Assembly (NCBI RefSeq): GCF_002149925.1
Contig: NZ_MSLT01000023.1
Span: 496,001 to 560,000, forward strand
Reading direction: 5' to 3'
DNA: 64,000 nucleotides
From: Thioflexithrix psekupsensis
GTDB lineage: Bacteria > Pseudomonadota > Gammaproteobacteria > Beggiatoales > Beggiatoaceae
The notes under the pieces were generated by a model, which made no database searches, was not told the DNA's origin, and saw only the letters and a program-made list of their open reading frames with translations. Of this stretch, positions 26,718 through 36,888 are shown piece after piece; within the stretch, counting starts at the first letter, position 1, and the number at the start of each line of letters is the position of its first letter. The translations under genes were made by a program, and so were the position numbers.

Positions 26718-27545
26718 TTAAAAAGCACGTATGTTTTTAGGTTTCAATGTCTGTAAAATAAAAGTCGCAATTTCCTCTACAGACATCGCCGTGGTATTGA
26801 CATAAGGCAAATGGGCTTGACGATAAATCGCTTCAATGCGCTGCACTTCAAATTGACATTGTTGTATCGACGCATAACGGCTGTCAGGACGGCGTTTTTG
26901 TCGAATTTCTTGCAATCGCTCGGCTTGAATCGTTAAACCAAACAATTTACTTTTAAAAGGCTTTAGAATAGCGGGCAAATCTAAAGTTTCTAAATCATCT
27001 TCTGTGAGCGGATAATTAGCCGCCGCCATGCCAAAGTGCATGGCTAAATAAACACAGGTTGGTGTTTTCCCAGAACGTGACGCACCGACAAGAATAATAT
27101 CGGCTTTTTCATAATGTTTAATATTCACACCATCGTCATGTTCTAAAGCGAAATTCATCGCTTCAATACGTTGATTATAAGGCGTGCCGACTCCGTGGGC
27201 TTTACCTTTGGCATGAGAGGATTTGGTTTGCAATTCCAATTCTAAAGGTTCAATAAATTTTCCAAATAAATCTAAAAATAAACTATTACTGGTAGATAAT
27301 AAATGGCGCATTCGATTTTCTGTTAGCGTAGCAAACACGATGGGACGTTGGCCATAATGTTGTGCGGTTTCATTGATTTGCCGCACAACGGCCTGCACTT
27401 TTTCTTCGGTATCAATACGCGATAATAGAATTTGTTCAAAATGCAACGTATCGAATTGGGTTAATAAACTTTGGCCAAAAGTATTAGCGGTAATTCCCGT
27501 GCCATCGGAGACGAAAAAAACTACTCTGGATTGTTGTTTTTCCAT
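26718..27545 (-). CDS. ppsR: Phosphoenolpyruvate synthase regulatory protein
   Basis: A bifunctional kinase/pyrophosphorylase (DUF299) that switches PEP synthase off and on by ADP-dependent phosphorylation and phosphate-dependent dephosphorylation. The 275-residue protein opens VFFVSDGTGITANTFGQSLL and contains the P-loop-like motif VGASRSGKTPTCVYLA; both are diagnostic. The start has GAGGA upstream and is divergent from the CHAT gene with only 29 bases between start codons. The PEP synthase gene is not in the window. An IS630 insertion follows 12 bases after its stop, where the globin gene would otherwise come next. Confidence 0.94.
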   Translation of the reverse strand: MEKQQSRVVFFVSDGTGITANTFGQSLLTQFDTLHFEQILLSRIDTEEKVQAVVRQINETAQHYGQRPIVFATLTENRMRHLLSTSNSLFLDLFGKFIEPLELELQTKSSHAKGKAHGVGTPYNQRIEAMNFALEHDDGVNIKHYEKADIILVGASRSGKTPTCVYLAMHFGMAAANYPLTEDDLETLDLPAILKPFKSKLFGLTIQAERLQEIRQKRRPDSRYASIQQCQFEVQRIEAIYRQAHLPYVNTTAMSVEEIATFILQTLKPKNIRAF

Positions 27546-27574
27546 TCTAAAATTTCCTCAAAATTTGATTTAAA

Positions 27575-29740
27575 ATGTTGAAAAATTGGCGCAATATTTA
27601 CTTTATTTTATCTCCGTTTTTAGCAGAGAGAAGGGCAATCTGTTTTTATGCACTTGGCCTTTTACTGTTACATAATGTGTCGCTATTGGCAAGTGAAATC
27701 GACGTGGATCAGGTGATTGAACAGGCGCAGGCTTTGCGTCAACAAGGACAATTTCACCTGCCCGTATCGTTGCTACAAGCGGCATTGGCGCGTCCAAACT
27801 TGTCTCCCGCACAACATGCAGGGCTGTGGTGCGAATTGAGCGAATTATATCGATTGCGTGGCGAATTAGACGCGGCTTTAACGGCGGTGCAAAAAGGATT
27901 GATCTGGGCAGAACGCAATGAAAATTCATTTTATAATGCTCAATTATTGCTGCAATGGGGCAATTTATTCAATCAGCAATTTGAGCCTGAATTGGCTTTA
28001 GAAAAATATCAACAGGCTTTAACCTTGGCACAAGAGAATAAACAAAATGGGTTAATTATTACTGTTTTATTGAATATTTTACGCACTGAAAACGAATTGG
28101 CTTTAACGCCCAGTGTGCAATTAGACACGATTCGATTTTATCTTGAAAAATTAACACAAGACAGTGAGAAATTATTACCGTTAATTCATTTGTCACAATA
28201 TACTTTTTTAACGCAAAAACAGCGTTATTTATTACTGATCGAAGCCAAAGAATGGGCAGAAAAAACGCAAGAATGGCGTTTATACAGTTTTATTTTGGGA
28301 CATTTAGGGGCTTTATATCAGGAAAATCAACAATGGACAGAAGCCAAGCAATTGACTCAACAAGCAATTTTCCACGCCCAAATGTGGCCAGACAGTTTAT
28401 TCCGTTGGCAGGGGCAGTTTGCTTATTTGGCGCAAAAACAAGGCGATAAATTATCGGCCATTGCTCATTATCGATTGGCATTAACCACATTAAGTCGCAT
28501 TCGTCATTTATTATACCCTAGTTTAACCGCAAAGGCATTTGATGCTGAAATTAAACCGTTATATTTTAACTTATTAGATTTATTATTTGAACAGGCTAAG
28601 GATGAATCCAATCCAGAGAAAAAACAACAGTTATTACAAGAGATTCAAACTATTTTAGAAAATTATCGCGCTATCGAATTAGAAAATTATTATCAAGATG
28701 ATTGTGTCACCATTCAAGAACAGATAACTAACACGCATCATTTCGATCTGGATACGGCTATTATTTATCCTATTTTATTAACGGATCGCACTGAATTTTT
28801 AATTAAAATAGGCAGCCAATTATATCAAATGACCCAAGATCAATCAGCGCGAGATATAGAAGCCTTAATTCATCGTTTTTTAACTCGTCGATTAGCCGCG
28901 GTTCAGGCTCATTTATTATATCAACATCTTATCTTACCCATAGAACCATTATTACGCCAGCAGGCGATTAAAACTTTAGTAATAATTCCTTATGGAACTT
29001 TGTTAAAATTACCGTTTGCTGCTTTAAAAGATGATCAAGGTGCTTATTTAATTGAACATTATGCGCTGGCGATTATTCCCAGTTTAAATTTAACTCATGC
29101 GGCGACTTCTGATGTTTCATTAATAGATGTCTTAGCAGGGGGGTTATCAACAGCCATGTTATCATTTCCTGCTTTGCCTGCGGTATCATTAGAATTAGCG
29201 ACATTACATCAATTATTTGGTGGACAATTGCCTTTGCATAATGAAACTTTTACTTATTCTCAATTGGCACATGATTTAAATAATAAATATTATCCATTAA
29301 TTCATTTCGCCACCCATAGCGAATTTCACAGTGATGCCAAGCGCAGTTTTTTATTAATGTATCAAGAAAAATTAACGTTAAATCAATTAGAACAATTAGT
29401 GAGAACTCACCGCTGGCAACAGCAACCCGTAGAATTATTAACCCTAAGTGCTTGTGAAACGGCAGTGGATTCACGAGAAGAAACAGCAGAATGGCGTGGC
29501 GCATTGGGATTGGCAGGGGTCGCGGTGAAAGCAGGCGCACGGCGCGTATTGGCCAGCTTGTGGCGAGTGGATGACCGAGCCACGCAACAATTTATGGCAC
29601 AATTTTATCAACAATTACGCGATCATCCACAGCAATCCCACGCCGTTTTATTACAACAAACTCAATTGGCGTTGTTAAAAACGGAGTTTAATCATCCTTG
29701 GTATTGGTCAGCTTTTATTTTAATTGGCAATTGGTTATAG
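27575..29740 (+). CDS. Exported TPR-CHAT domain protein (putative caspase-like protease)
   Basis: A 721-residue protein. An N-terminal hydrophobic segment (about 21-39, AICFYALGLLLLHNVSLLAS) looks like a signal peptide or anchor. Residues 45-300 are TPR repeats, a helical region follows, and the last 280 residues are a CHAT domain. The candidate catalytic dyad is intact: His581 in HFATHSEF and Cys627 in LSACETA. The family C-terminal pattern VLASLWRVDDRATQQFMAQFY and a final PWYWSAFILIGNW are also present. CHAT proteins include proteases of separase/caspase type, such as TPR-CHAT of gRAMP systems, but no CRISPR genes are near. Substrate unknown. No ribosome site is obvious. Confidence 0.85.
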   Translation: MLKNWRNIYFILSPFLAERRAICFYALGLLLLHNVSLLASEIDVDQVIEQAQALRQQGQFHLPVSLLQAALARPNLSPAQHAGLWCELSELYRLRGELDAALTAVQKGLIWAERNENSFYNAQLLLQWGNLFNQQFEPELALEKYQQALTLAQENKQNGLIITVLLNILRTENELALTPSVQLDTIRFYLEKLTQDSEKLLPLIHLSQYTFLTQKQRYLLLIEAKEWAEKTQEWRLYSFILGHLGALYQENQQWTEAKQLTQQAIFHAQMWPDSLFRWQGQFAYLAQKQGDKLSAIAHYRLALTTLSRIRHLLYPSLTAKAFDAEIKPLYFNLLDLLFEQAKDESNPEKKQQLLQEIQTILENYRAIELENYYQDDCVTIQEQITNTHHFDLDTAIIYPILLTDRTEFLIKIGSQLYQMTQDQSARDIEALIHRFLTRRLAAVQAHLLYQHLILPIEPLLRQQAIKTLVIIPYGTLLKLPFAALKDDQGAYLIEHYALAIIPSLNLTHAATSDVSLIDVLAGGLSTAMLSFPALPAVSLELATLHQLFGGQLPLHNETFTYSQLAHDLNNKYYPLIHFATHSEFHSDAKRSFLLMYQEKLTLNQLEQLVRTHRWQQQPVELLTLSACETAVDSREETAEWRGALGLAGVAVKAGARRVLASLWRVDDRATQQFMAQFYQQLRDHPQQSHAVLLQQTQLALLKTEFNHPWYWSAFILIGNWL

Positions 29741-29783
29741 TGGTTTATTTTTCTCATTCTATTACTGTAAAAAAGGTTTTTTT

Positions 29784-30590
29784 ATGAATGTTCAGTTTAT
29801 GTTTGGTTTATTGGCGATTATGTTTTATTTAGGCGCGGCAGGCGCGCAATATTATTTGCCACGCACGGGATTGTTAAAAGAAAAAAAATCAGTGTTTATT
29901 TTAGGGTTTGTGGCTATTCTTTTACATGCCGTGGTGTTGTATTTTGATATTTTTGCGGTGGATAAGGAAATTAATTTAGGCATTTTTAATGCGGCTTCAT
30001 TGGTCGCAGGTGTCATTGCTTTTATGCTGTTATTAACTTTGCTGCATAAGCCTGTAGAAAGTTTAATTTTAATGGCTTTTCCTTTGGCGGCATTAACCAT
30101 TGCGTTAGAATTTATTTTTGAAACGCATCGCGTGGTTAAATCGGATTTGGGAATGGGCGTGACGCTGCATATTTTTATTTCTATTCTTGCTTATAGTTTT
30201 TTAACCATTTCGGCTTTTCAAGCGATTTTTTTAGCGTATCAAGAGCGTCAATTACGTCATAAGCGTTTAGGTTGGATATTGCGCCAATTACCACCATTAC
30301 AAGTGATGGAAAATTTATTGTTTCAAATGGTTTTTTTAGGATTTATTTTACTGAGTTTAAGTTTATTGACAGGATTTATATTTTTTAATGATTTATTTGG
30401 GCAGCATTTGGTACATAAAACTTTTTTCTCTCTTATTGCATGGTTAGTTTTTGCCTTATTATTATGGGGAAGATGGCGTTATGGTTGGCGTGGACAGACG
30501 GCTATTCGTTGGAATTTGGGGGGCTTTTTTCTGTTATTACTGGCTTATTTTGGCAGTAAATTTGTGTTAGAAGTGATTTTGAAACGTTAA
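29784..30590 (+). CDS. Cytochrome c assembly (CcsA/YpjD-type) membrane protein
   Basis: A 268-residue inner-membrane protein with about eight helices, matching the YpjD/HemX branch of the CcsA/CcmC heme-handling family. Conserved features are HIFISILAYSFLTISAFQAIFLAYQ and HKTFFSLIAWLVFALLLWGR, whose histidines are the probable heme ligands of this family, and GWRGQTAIR. I place the start at the ATG following AAAAAAGG; a longer in-frame start overlaps the CHAT gene end. YpjD relatives often sit beside ffh; here the neighbours are unrelated. Exact function unproven. Confidence 0.82.
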   Translation: MNVQFMFGLLAIMFYLGAAGAQYYLPRTGLLKEKKSVFILGFVAILLHAVVLYFDIFAVDKEINLGIFNAASLVAGVIAFMLLLTLLHKPVESLILMAFPLAALTIALEFIFETHRVVKSDLGMGVTLHIFISILAYSFLTISAFQAIFLAYQERQLRHKRLGWILRQLPPLQVMENLLFQMVFLGFILLSLSLLTGFIFFNDLFGQHLVHKTFFSLIAWLVFALLLWGRWRYGWRGQTAIRWNLGGFFLLLLAYFGSKFVLEVILKR

Positions 30591-30591
30591 G

Positions 30592-31467
30592 TTATTTTTT
30601 ACGGTAAAGTTTTTGTTTTAACCAGCGTAAAGGTTCGGTAATTTGCCAAGAATAACTTTGGTAAAGTTGATTTAATTCGCTTTGTTTCTGAGTTAATTGC
30701 TGTTCTAAAATGGCAATTTTTTGTTGGGCTTGTTCTAAAGCGAAAGTGACAGGAGATTGGCCGAATTCTTGGGCGGGATGATGGCGCAATTGTTCCCCAT
30801 TAATCACATAATAAGCCTCAGCCGCTCGCACTGTCGCTGGTAAAGTATAAGCACGGTATTGATTTAAACCCAAAATAAAGGCGCAATAATCATGCAATTT
30901 TAATTGCGAATGGAAGGCATACATGGCATGTTGTTTCTGCCCTAAATAAGCGGTAATGTCTAATAAACGATTCGGACGTAATGGCATTCCAATTTCATAC
31001 ATACATAAAGTGACCGATTCGCCACAACGTTTCACCGCTTCCACCGCAATATGTGCAGCGGCAATGTGGTCGGGATGAATTTCTAATGTCGAAGGCGCAT
31101 AAACTTGGTTAATGCGATGGCGAATGAGGTATTGATATAAACGCTCAATTAACCATTCTTCTTGCGGCAATTCGCGGTCAGTAAATTCCCAAAATTCAGG
31201 CTGCCCATAACCGAGAATTTGCGCCGCGTGATTGCTTTCCTGTTGACGCAATGCCACGTAAAGCAAGCGGCTGTCTTCATCGGGATGTGCCACAGCCGCC
31301 GAGCCATCGGTGAGAATTAAAACCTGTACCTTTTCTTGCTGATGTAAATATTGCAAAATCGCACCCGCACAACCGAATATTTCATCATCGGGATGTGGCG
31401 CAATAATTAACACATTGCCAGAAGGTAATGTTTCCGTTGCCGTATAGGGAATGTACCAGTGTTCCAT
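30592..31467 (-). CDS. PIG-L family deacetylase with C-terminal helical tail
   Basis: A 291-residue zinc-dependent N-acetyl-sugar deacetylase. The metal-binding motif APHPDDEIFGCAG is at the N-terminus, and HPDHIAAAHIAVEA supplies the third ligand, the LmbE/PIG-L signature. The last 50 residues form a glutamine-rich coiled coil ending in SYSWQITEPLRWLKQKLY, a tail often seen on glycan-modifying enzymes and perhaps used for membrane or partner docking. It is the last gene of a minus-strand run with glf and the DegT fusion, so its substrate is probably a surface glycan intermediate. Confidence 0.83.
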   Translation of the reverse strand: MEHWYIPYTATETLPSGNVLIIAPHPDDEIFGCAGAILQYLHQQEKVQVLILTDGSAAVAHPDEDSRLLYVALRQQESNHAAQILGYGQPEFWEFTDRELPQEEWLIERLYQYLIRHRINQVYAPSTLEIHPDHIAAAHIAVEAVKRCGESVTLCMYEIGMPLRPNRLLDITAYLGQKQHAMYAFHSQLKLHDYCAFILGLNQYRAYTLPATVRAAEAYYVINGEQLRHHPAQEFGQSPVTFALEQAQQKIAILEQQLTQKQSELNQLYQSYSWQITEPLRWLKQKLYRKK

Positions 31468-31509
31468 TGGATTTATTTCAGGGGAAATAATGGCGTAATG
31501 AACAGCAAT

Positions 31510-32655
31510 TTAAACCGTTTCGCCCGCACATATATTTTTCTTAAAAATCGTTAAAGCCCGAGCCACCGCTTGATCCATATTATAATATTGATAATCGGCT
31601 AATCGTCCTGCAAAAATAACTTGAGGATTGCACTTTTTCGCTTCTTCTAAATAACGGTGATATTGTTCACGGTAATCATCGCGTGGAATGGGATAATAAG
31701 GAATATTTTCGCCCCGACGATAGGCTTGCGGATATTCAGCGACACACGTGCTGCCTGCAATGCGTTGTCCCGTTAAATGTTTAAATTCGGTGATGCGGGT
31801 ATATTGATATTCATTGGGATAATTCACCGTGCCAACGGCTTGTTGAACATCTTCCGGATGATGCGTGAATTTAAACGCTAAACTGCGATAAGGCAATTCG
31901 CCATGAACATGATCAAAGAAATCATCAATTGCACCTGTATAAATCAGGCGATTGTGAGGAATTAATGCTGCGATTTCTCGATAATCTGCATTTAATAACA
32001 CTTTGATATTGGGATGGGCTAATAAACGCTTAAATAACGCAGTATATCCTTGTGCGGGCATTCCTTGATAACTGTCTTGAAAATACCGATCATCTCGACT
32101 GACATAAATCGGTACTCTAGCCGTTACTGAAGGACTTAATTGTTCGGGCGTTAAATCCCATTGTTTCAACGTGTAATTGTGGAAAACATTGCGATAAATA
32201 TAATCGGCTAAAAACTTTAAATCGGCTTGTCCTGATTTCTCTGCTTCTTCTTTAATTTTTAAAATTGGCACTTTGACATTAAAACCATATTGCTGAATTA
32301 ATTGTTCAGCTAATTTATCCGCATAACGCGGCGGAAATAAAGCGTAAAGCGAATTTAAATTAAAAGGAATTGGCACTGTTTGCCCATCAATCACACCCAA
32401 AACACGGTGATAATAAGGTCGCCATGTGGTAAATTGTGACAAATAATCCCAAATATAACGCGCATTCGTATGAAAAATATGCGGGCCATAATGATGAATT
32501 AATACCCCATGTTCATCATAATCATCATAAGCATTGCCTGCAATATGATTGCGCTGTTCCACAATTAATACTTTCTGTCCCAATTGGCTGGCAATTCGCT
32601 CTGCCAATACAGCACCCGTAAAGCCTGCACCAACAATCATCCAATCAAATTTCAT
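31510..32655 (-). CDS. glf: UDP-galactopyranose mutase
   Basis: This flavoenzyme interconverts UDP-galactopyranose and UDP-galactofuranose, supplying galactofuranose for surface polysaccharide. The 381-residue protein begins DWMIVGAGFTGAVLAERIA, the FAD dinucleotide-binding motif. HIAGNAYDDYDEHGVLIHHYGPHIFHT and RWPYYHRV-like residues (WRPYYHRV here) follow, together with the conserved arginines in the C-terminal half. Length and motif order match the bacterial enzyme. It sits between the deacetylase and a small membrane protein within an envelope-glycan gene run. Identification is firm. Confidence 0.94.
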   Translation of the reverse strand: MKFDWMIVGAGFTGAVLAERIASQLGQKVLIVEQRNHIAGNAYDDYDEHGVLIHHYGPHIFHTNARYIWDYLSQFTTWRPYYHRVLGVIDGQTVPIPFNLNSLYALFPPRYADKLAEQLIQQYGFNVKVPILKIKEEAEKSGQADLKFLADYIYRNVFHNYTLKQWDLTPEQLSPSVTARVPIYVSRDDRYFQDSYQGMPAQGYTALFKRLLAHPNIKVLLNADYREIAALIPHNRLIYTGAIDDFFDHVHGELPYRSLAFKFTHHPEDVQQAVGTVNYPNEYQYTRITEFKHLTGQRIAGSTCVAEYPQAYRRGENIPYYPIPRDDYREQYHRYLEEAKKCNPQVIFAGRLADYQYYNMDQAVARALTIFKKNICAGETV

Positions 32656-32705
32656 TATTTTTTCCTAAAGAGTAAAAAGGGTCTTTTCTTAAAAAAGAGA
32701 AACAT

Positions 32706-33197
32706 TTATTCTCGTTTTTCCTGCAAAGGTGGAAATGTGGGTTGAATGGGAAAATCATATTCTTCTGAATGCGGCTGCCGACTTTGACGGTACTCTTCTT
32801 CTCGGTCGATTTCCTCGCGCACCCAACGGCGAATGCGCCGCTCTTCGTCATCTGTCAAGCGTTCCACGCCCAACATGGCGCGATACGTCGCAGAAAAAGG
32901 CAGCATGGGCAAACACAAAATCACTCCCACCATAATAATAAAAAAAGCAACGACGGCAATTGATCCCGTATCTGGCGTGGTTGATAAATTCAGAGATAAA
33001 TATTTTGATATGCCTGATTCAATCAATAATTCTCGATATTCTTTATAAAAATTAAAGCCTTCAATACCATAAGCTGCAACCCCACATAATAAAGCCACTG
33101 TGACTAAATACATATCCGCAAAAACACGAATTAAAAAAAAGACTAAATAAACTGCAACAAATACGGCAAAACCAAGTAAAAAAGGTTGATAATCCAT
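32706..33197 (-). CDS. Small membrane protein of unknown function
   Basis: A 163-residue protein I do not recognise. It has an N-terminal pair of hydrophobic helices (about 5-27 and 30-45), a third at about 78-100 (IAVVAFFIIMVGVILCLPML), and a strongly charged cytosolic tail rich in Glu and Arg (DDEERRIRRWVREEIDREEE) that ends in a proline-rich segment. It lies between glf and the DegT fusion in the same orientation with short gaps, so it may take part in the same surface process. No catalytic motif is visible. Confidence 0.6.
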   Translation of the reverse strand: MDYQPFLLGFAVFVAVYLVFFLIRVFADMYLVTVALLCGVAAYGIEGFNFYKEYRELLIESGISKYLSLNLSTTPDTGSIAVVAFFIIMVGVILCLPMLPFSATYRAMLGVERLTDDEERRIRRWVREEIDREEEYRQSRQPHSEEYDFPIQPTFPPLQEKRE

Positions 33198-33236
33198 ACC
33201 GTCATAATCCCCTATTAAAAAGAAATAATTTAATGT

Positions 33237-34748
33237 CTATTTAACCGCATTTTTAACGGCATCAATAATCTCTTGTTGCATTTCTGGAGTTAAATACGCA
33301 TCCATAGGCAAACTCAATACGCGCTTACTGGCCGCTTCAGCGATAGGTAAACTGCCTTTATCCTGTATTAAATAACTTAATGCAGGTTGTAAATGCAGCG
33401 GTAATGGATAATTAACGGCAGTGGGAATGCCGCGTTTTGCCAATTTATCCCGCACCAAATCCCGCTCATCCACTTCAATCGTATATTGACTATAACAACT
33501 TTGATTATAAGATTGAATCACAGGCGTTTTAACCTTGTTTTGTAAAGATTCTGTGTAGCGATTGCCCACTTCCATTCTCGCCGTAATTTCTTTAGGAAAA
33601 ATCTTTAATTTCGCCAATAATACATTGGCTTGAATCGTGTCTAAACGGCTATTAATGCCAATTAATTCATGATGGTAACGTTCTTTTTGTCCATGCACCC
33701 GCAAACGCCGTAATTTATCAGCCAACAAGTCATCATTCGTAAAACATGCGCCCGCGTCTCCATAGGCCCCTAAAGGCTTAGACGGGGTAAACCCTGTACA
33801 ACTCATTTGGGTTAAGCTGCCTGACCAACGATTTTTATAACGTGCGCCAAAACTTTGCGTGGCATCTTCAATGACCATTAAACGATACGTTTGTGCAATG
33901 GCATTAATAGAATCATAATCCGCACATTGTCCGTATAAATTCGCAGGAATAATGGCACGAGTTTGCGGGGTAATGGCGGCTTCTAATAAATTAACATCTA
34001 AATTATAAGTTTCTGGATCAATATCGACAAAAACAGGTTTTGCGCCAATAAAAGCAATCATTTGCGCTGCGGCAATAAAATTAAAAGGCGATGTAATAAC
34101 CTCATCTAATGCGCTAACATCTGCGGCTAATAAAGACAATAATAAAGCATCCGTGCCACTGCCCACACTAATGCAATGTTTCACACCAATAAAACGCGCT
34201 AATTGCTTTTCTAATTCAAAAACTTCTGTGCCTAAAATATACTGCCCATGTCGCAAATTATTAAATAAACCATATTCCAATTCAGTGCGAATATTTAATT
34301 GTTGATCCACTAAATTATTTAATTGAACGGTATCAGTATATTCTGACTCTGCTAATACGCCATATAAAAATTCATGATCTCCCCATTCTACCCGTTCTTC
34401 AGCGGTTTCAAAATGCTCTTGATTTGTCCAAATAATCGTTTTACCCGGTAATAATGCTGCATCTAAACTGATTAATCCTTGTAGGCGATTGCGATGCCGC
34501 GTGGGTAATAATGACCAATTCGCCGCTAAAGAACTTAATAATTGTACATCTTCATTATTTAATAATTGCGATAACGGCACATGATGCGCCAAATTAATTT
34601 GTGTCTCTAATAAAGACAGTAAACAAGAAGGTATCCAAAAACGAATGTTCACTTTACGAATGCGATTAAAACAGTGTTGAGTGTCATTAATAGAACGCGA
34701 CAATAAATCTAAAATGATACTATTATCTAAAACAATATTTAAACTCAT
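33237..34748 (-). CDS. DegT/DnrJ-type aminotransferase with N-terminal PIN-like domain
   Basis: A 503-residue fusion. From about residue 153 it is a PLP-dependent sugar aminotransferase of the DegT/DnrJ/EryC1 family: GQYILGTEVFELEKQLARFIG, SVGSGTDALLLSLLA, IEDATQSFGA and the PLP lysine Lys324 in GFTPSKPLGAYGD. The first 135 residues are foreign to this family and resemble a PIN nuclease fold: LDNSIILDLL (Asp8), IPSCLLSLLETQ (Glu48) and LDAALLPGKTIIWTNQEHFE (Asp96). The acidic residues are in PIN-like order, but the domain call is tentative. It leads the run containing glf and the deacetylase, so the sugar product is likely a surface glycan component. Confidence 0.8.
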   Translation of the reverse strand: MSLNIVLDNSIILDLLSRSINDTQHCFNRIRKVNIRFWIPSCLLSLLETQINLAHHVPLSQLLNNEDVQLLSSLAANWSLLPTRHRNRLQGLISLDAALLPGKTIIWTNQEHFETAEERVEWGDHEFLYGVLAESEYTDTVQLNNLVDQQLNIRTELEYGLFNNLRHGQYILGTEVFELEKQLARFIGVKHCISVGSGTDALLLSLLAADVSALDEVITSPFNFIAAAQMIAFIGAKPVFVDIDPETYNLDVNLLEAAITPQTRAIIPANLYGQCADYDSINAIAQTYRLMVIEDATQSFGARYKNRWSGSLTQMSCTGFTPSKPLGAYGDAGACFTNDDLLADKLRRLRVHGQKERYHHELIGINSRLDTIQANVLLAKLKIFPKEITARMEVGNRYTESLQNKVKTPVIQSYNQSCYSQYTIEVDERDLVRDKLAKRGIPTAVNYPLPLHLQPALSYLIQDKGSLPIAEAASKRVLSLPMDAYLTPEMQQEIIDAVKNAVK

Positions 34749-34775
34749 AATAACTCCTCCTTTTTTGCTATTATC

Positions 34776-36851
34776 TCACGCCACAATTCGCGTAAATTCT
34801 GCCCAATCGCGCACGGGAGGCAAGCAGTGAAAACCTTGACAAATGTATGCCACCACGTCGCCTTGCACCGTAAATTCCGCCAAATGGCCGGGCAAATCCT
34901 GCGCACTGTCGGGAATCGCTAGACATAAACGGTGGGGATGAAATCCTGTCTGACAATGTTGTTGCCACACTTGGATTGACTCAATTTTTCCTCTTAAAAC
35001 AATAAGTTGCGGTGGAATGGCATCTTCTTCTAAAGCCAGTAACAAAGAGCCATGTGCTGAGGCAAACTGATTAATCGACAGCCACGCGGCTTTAATCGTA
35101 CGCTCCGCTGCCTGCAAATAACGTGTTTCGCCCAACAAATGCCCCAAACGCGCTAAAGCGTAAGCGGCAACGCCATTGCCCGACGGCGTGGCTTCGTCGG
35201 TAAAAGGACGGGGGCGCGTAATTAAGGCTTCATGATCATGGGCAGTAAAGAAAAAACCACCGCGTTTCTTATCTTCAAATTGCGCCAACAATACCTCTGC
35301 CAATTCAATCGCAAATTGCATCTCTTCACTGCGCCAGCGGGCTTGTAATAAAGTTAAAATGGCATCCAGTAAAAACGCATAATCATCTAAATAAGCATTT
35401 AAATGCGCTTTACCGTCTTTATAAGTGGCTAATAATCTCCCATTATGCCATAACGTTTGGCGAATAAAATCCAAAGCGTTTTGCGCTGACAATAACCATT
35501 CTTTTTGCGCAAATGTTTGTCCTGCTAAAGCCATGCCTTTTATCATTAAACCATTCCACGCCGTTAAAATTTTCTCATCACGGCCGGGGAAAATGCGTTG
35601 TTGTCGCTTTTCAAAAGCTAATTTTTTAGCATGATTTAAACGAGTGCTAACAGTATCTCCATCTAACTTATATTTTTCCGTTAAAAATTCGGCTTCAAGC
35701 ACAATATGTAAATGCCAATGTTCCTCAAAATTAGGTATTTTTCCAATACCAAAATGAGTGGCGAATAAAGGAAAATGATCTTTATCTAATAAATTTTGTA
35801 ATTCTTGCCGATCCCAGACGTAAAATTTACCTTCAACGCCTTCAGAATCCGCATCTAAAGTGGAATAATAACCGCCTTCAGGCGATTGCATTTCACGCAT
35901 CACCCATTGTGCGGTCTCAGAAACAATGCGTTGAAATAAGGCATCTGCTTGAATTTGCCACGCTTCGGTATAAACACATAAAAAAGGGCCATTATCATAA
36001 AGCATTTTTTCAAAATGAGGAATTAACCATTCTTCATCCACCGAATAACGAAAAAATCCCCCACCTAATTGATCATATAATCCACCAAAAGCCATTTTCC
36101 GTAAAGTAAATAAAGCCATCGATAAAGCCGTTTCATCATAACTGTCTGGTTTTTTCGTGGCGTAATAATGGCGAAATAATCGTTCAATATGCGTCAAATG
36201 AGGAAATTTTGGCGCAGGGGTAAAACCACCGTGTGTGGCATCAAAATTTTGCCCAATTTGCTGGCGGGCTTCATTCAGCGGTTCAGTGGATAAATTCACG
36301 CCTTCATGCGAGCCACTATTGCGATCTAAACGGCGATACGCATCGGCAACTAAATAATTTTGTTCTTTAATTTGATCTCGATGTTGTTGATAAAAATCAA
36401 CGATTTTTAATAATAAATCATTAAATGCAGGCAAGCCATGTCGCGGCTTTGGCGGAAAATAAGTTCCCGCAAAAAATGGATATAAATCAATTGGGTCTAA
36501 AAATACCGTTAATGGCCAACCGCCGGGACGTTGGGTCAACATTTGGTGGCCTAATTGGTAAATTTTATCCAAATCAGGGCGTTCTTCTCTATCCACTTTA
36601 ATATTGATAAAATGCGCGTTCATTAACGCCGCTATTTCTGGATCATCAAAACATTCATGTGCCATGACATGACACCAATGACAAGCCGAATAACCAATCG
36701 ATAATAAAATAGGTTTATCTTCTGCTTTAGCGCGTGCCAATACCGATTCTTGCCAAGGAAACCAATCAACAGGTTGATAAGCATGTTGTTGTAAATAAGG
36801 ACTGGTTTCATGAATTAGCGCATTGGCTGAATGGCGATGAGATTGTGCCAT
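34776..36851 (-). CDS. yyaL: Thioredoxin-like domain protein YyaL (DUF255)
   Basis: A 691-residue protein of the YyaL/SPATA20 family. The N-terminal thioredoxin-like domain is clear from [19 protein letters not shown], the CxxC motif in [13 protein letters not shown] and the following [14 protein letters not shown]. The middle and C-terminal parts form the alpha/alpha-barrel region with [13 protein letters not shown] and [17 protein letters not shown]. Length is typical. Members are found widely in bacteria and eukaryotes, but their substrate is not known. It stands 27 bases upstream of the DegT fusion on the same strand, and dapC lies further upstream. No signal peptide is seen. Confidence 0.88.
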   Translation of the reverse strand: MAQSHRHSANALIHETSPYLQQHAYQPVDWFPWQESVLARAKAEDKPILLSIGYSACHWCHVMAHECFDDPEIAALMNAHFINIKVDREERPDLDKIYQLGHQMLTQRPGGWPLTVFLDPIDLYPFFAGTYFPPKPRHGLPAFNDLLLKIVDFYQQHRDQIKEQNYLVADAYRRLDRNSGSHEGVNLSTEPLNEARQQIGQNFDATHGGFTPAPKFPHLTHIERLFRHYYATKKPDSYDETALSMALFTLRKMAFGGLYDQLGGGFFRYSVDEEWLIPHFEKMLYDNGPFLCVYTEAWQIQADALFQRIVSETAQWVMREMQSPEGGYYSTLDADSEGVEGKFYVWDRQELQNLLDKDHFPLFATHFGIGKIPNFEEHWHLHIVLEAEFLTEKYKLDGDTVSTRLNHAKKLAFEKRQQRIFPGRDEKILTAWNGLMIKGMALAGQTFAQKEWLLSAQNALDFIRQTLWHNGRLLATYKDGKAHLNAYLDDYAFLLDAILTLLQARWRSEEMQFAIELAEVLLAQFEDKKRGGFFFTAHDHEALITRPRPFTDEATPSGNGVAAYALARLGHLLGETRYLQAAERTIKAAWLSINQFASAHGSLLLALEEDAIPPQLIVLRGKIESIQVWQQHCQTGFHPHRLCLAIPDSAQDLPGHLAEFTVQGDVVAYICQGFHCLPPVRDWAEFTRIVA

Positions 36852-36888
36852 TTATTTTCACCTCTATTCGGTTTTATTTGACGCTCAA

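Noticed and set aside
27575-29740. TPR-CHAT as part of a CRISPR type III-E system
   Set aside because: No gRAMP, Cas1, repeats or spacers were found in the window, and the protein appears exported.
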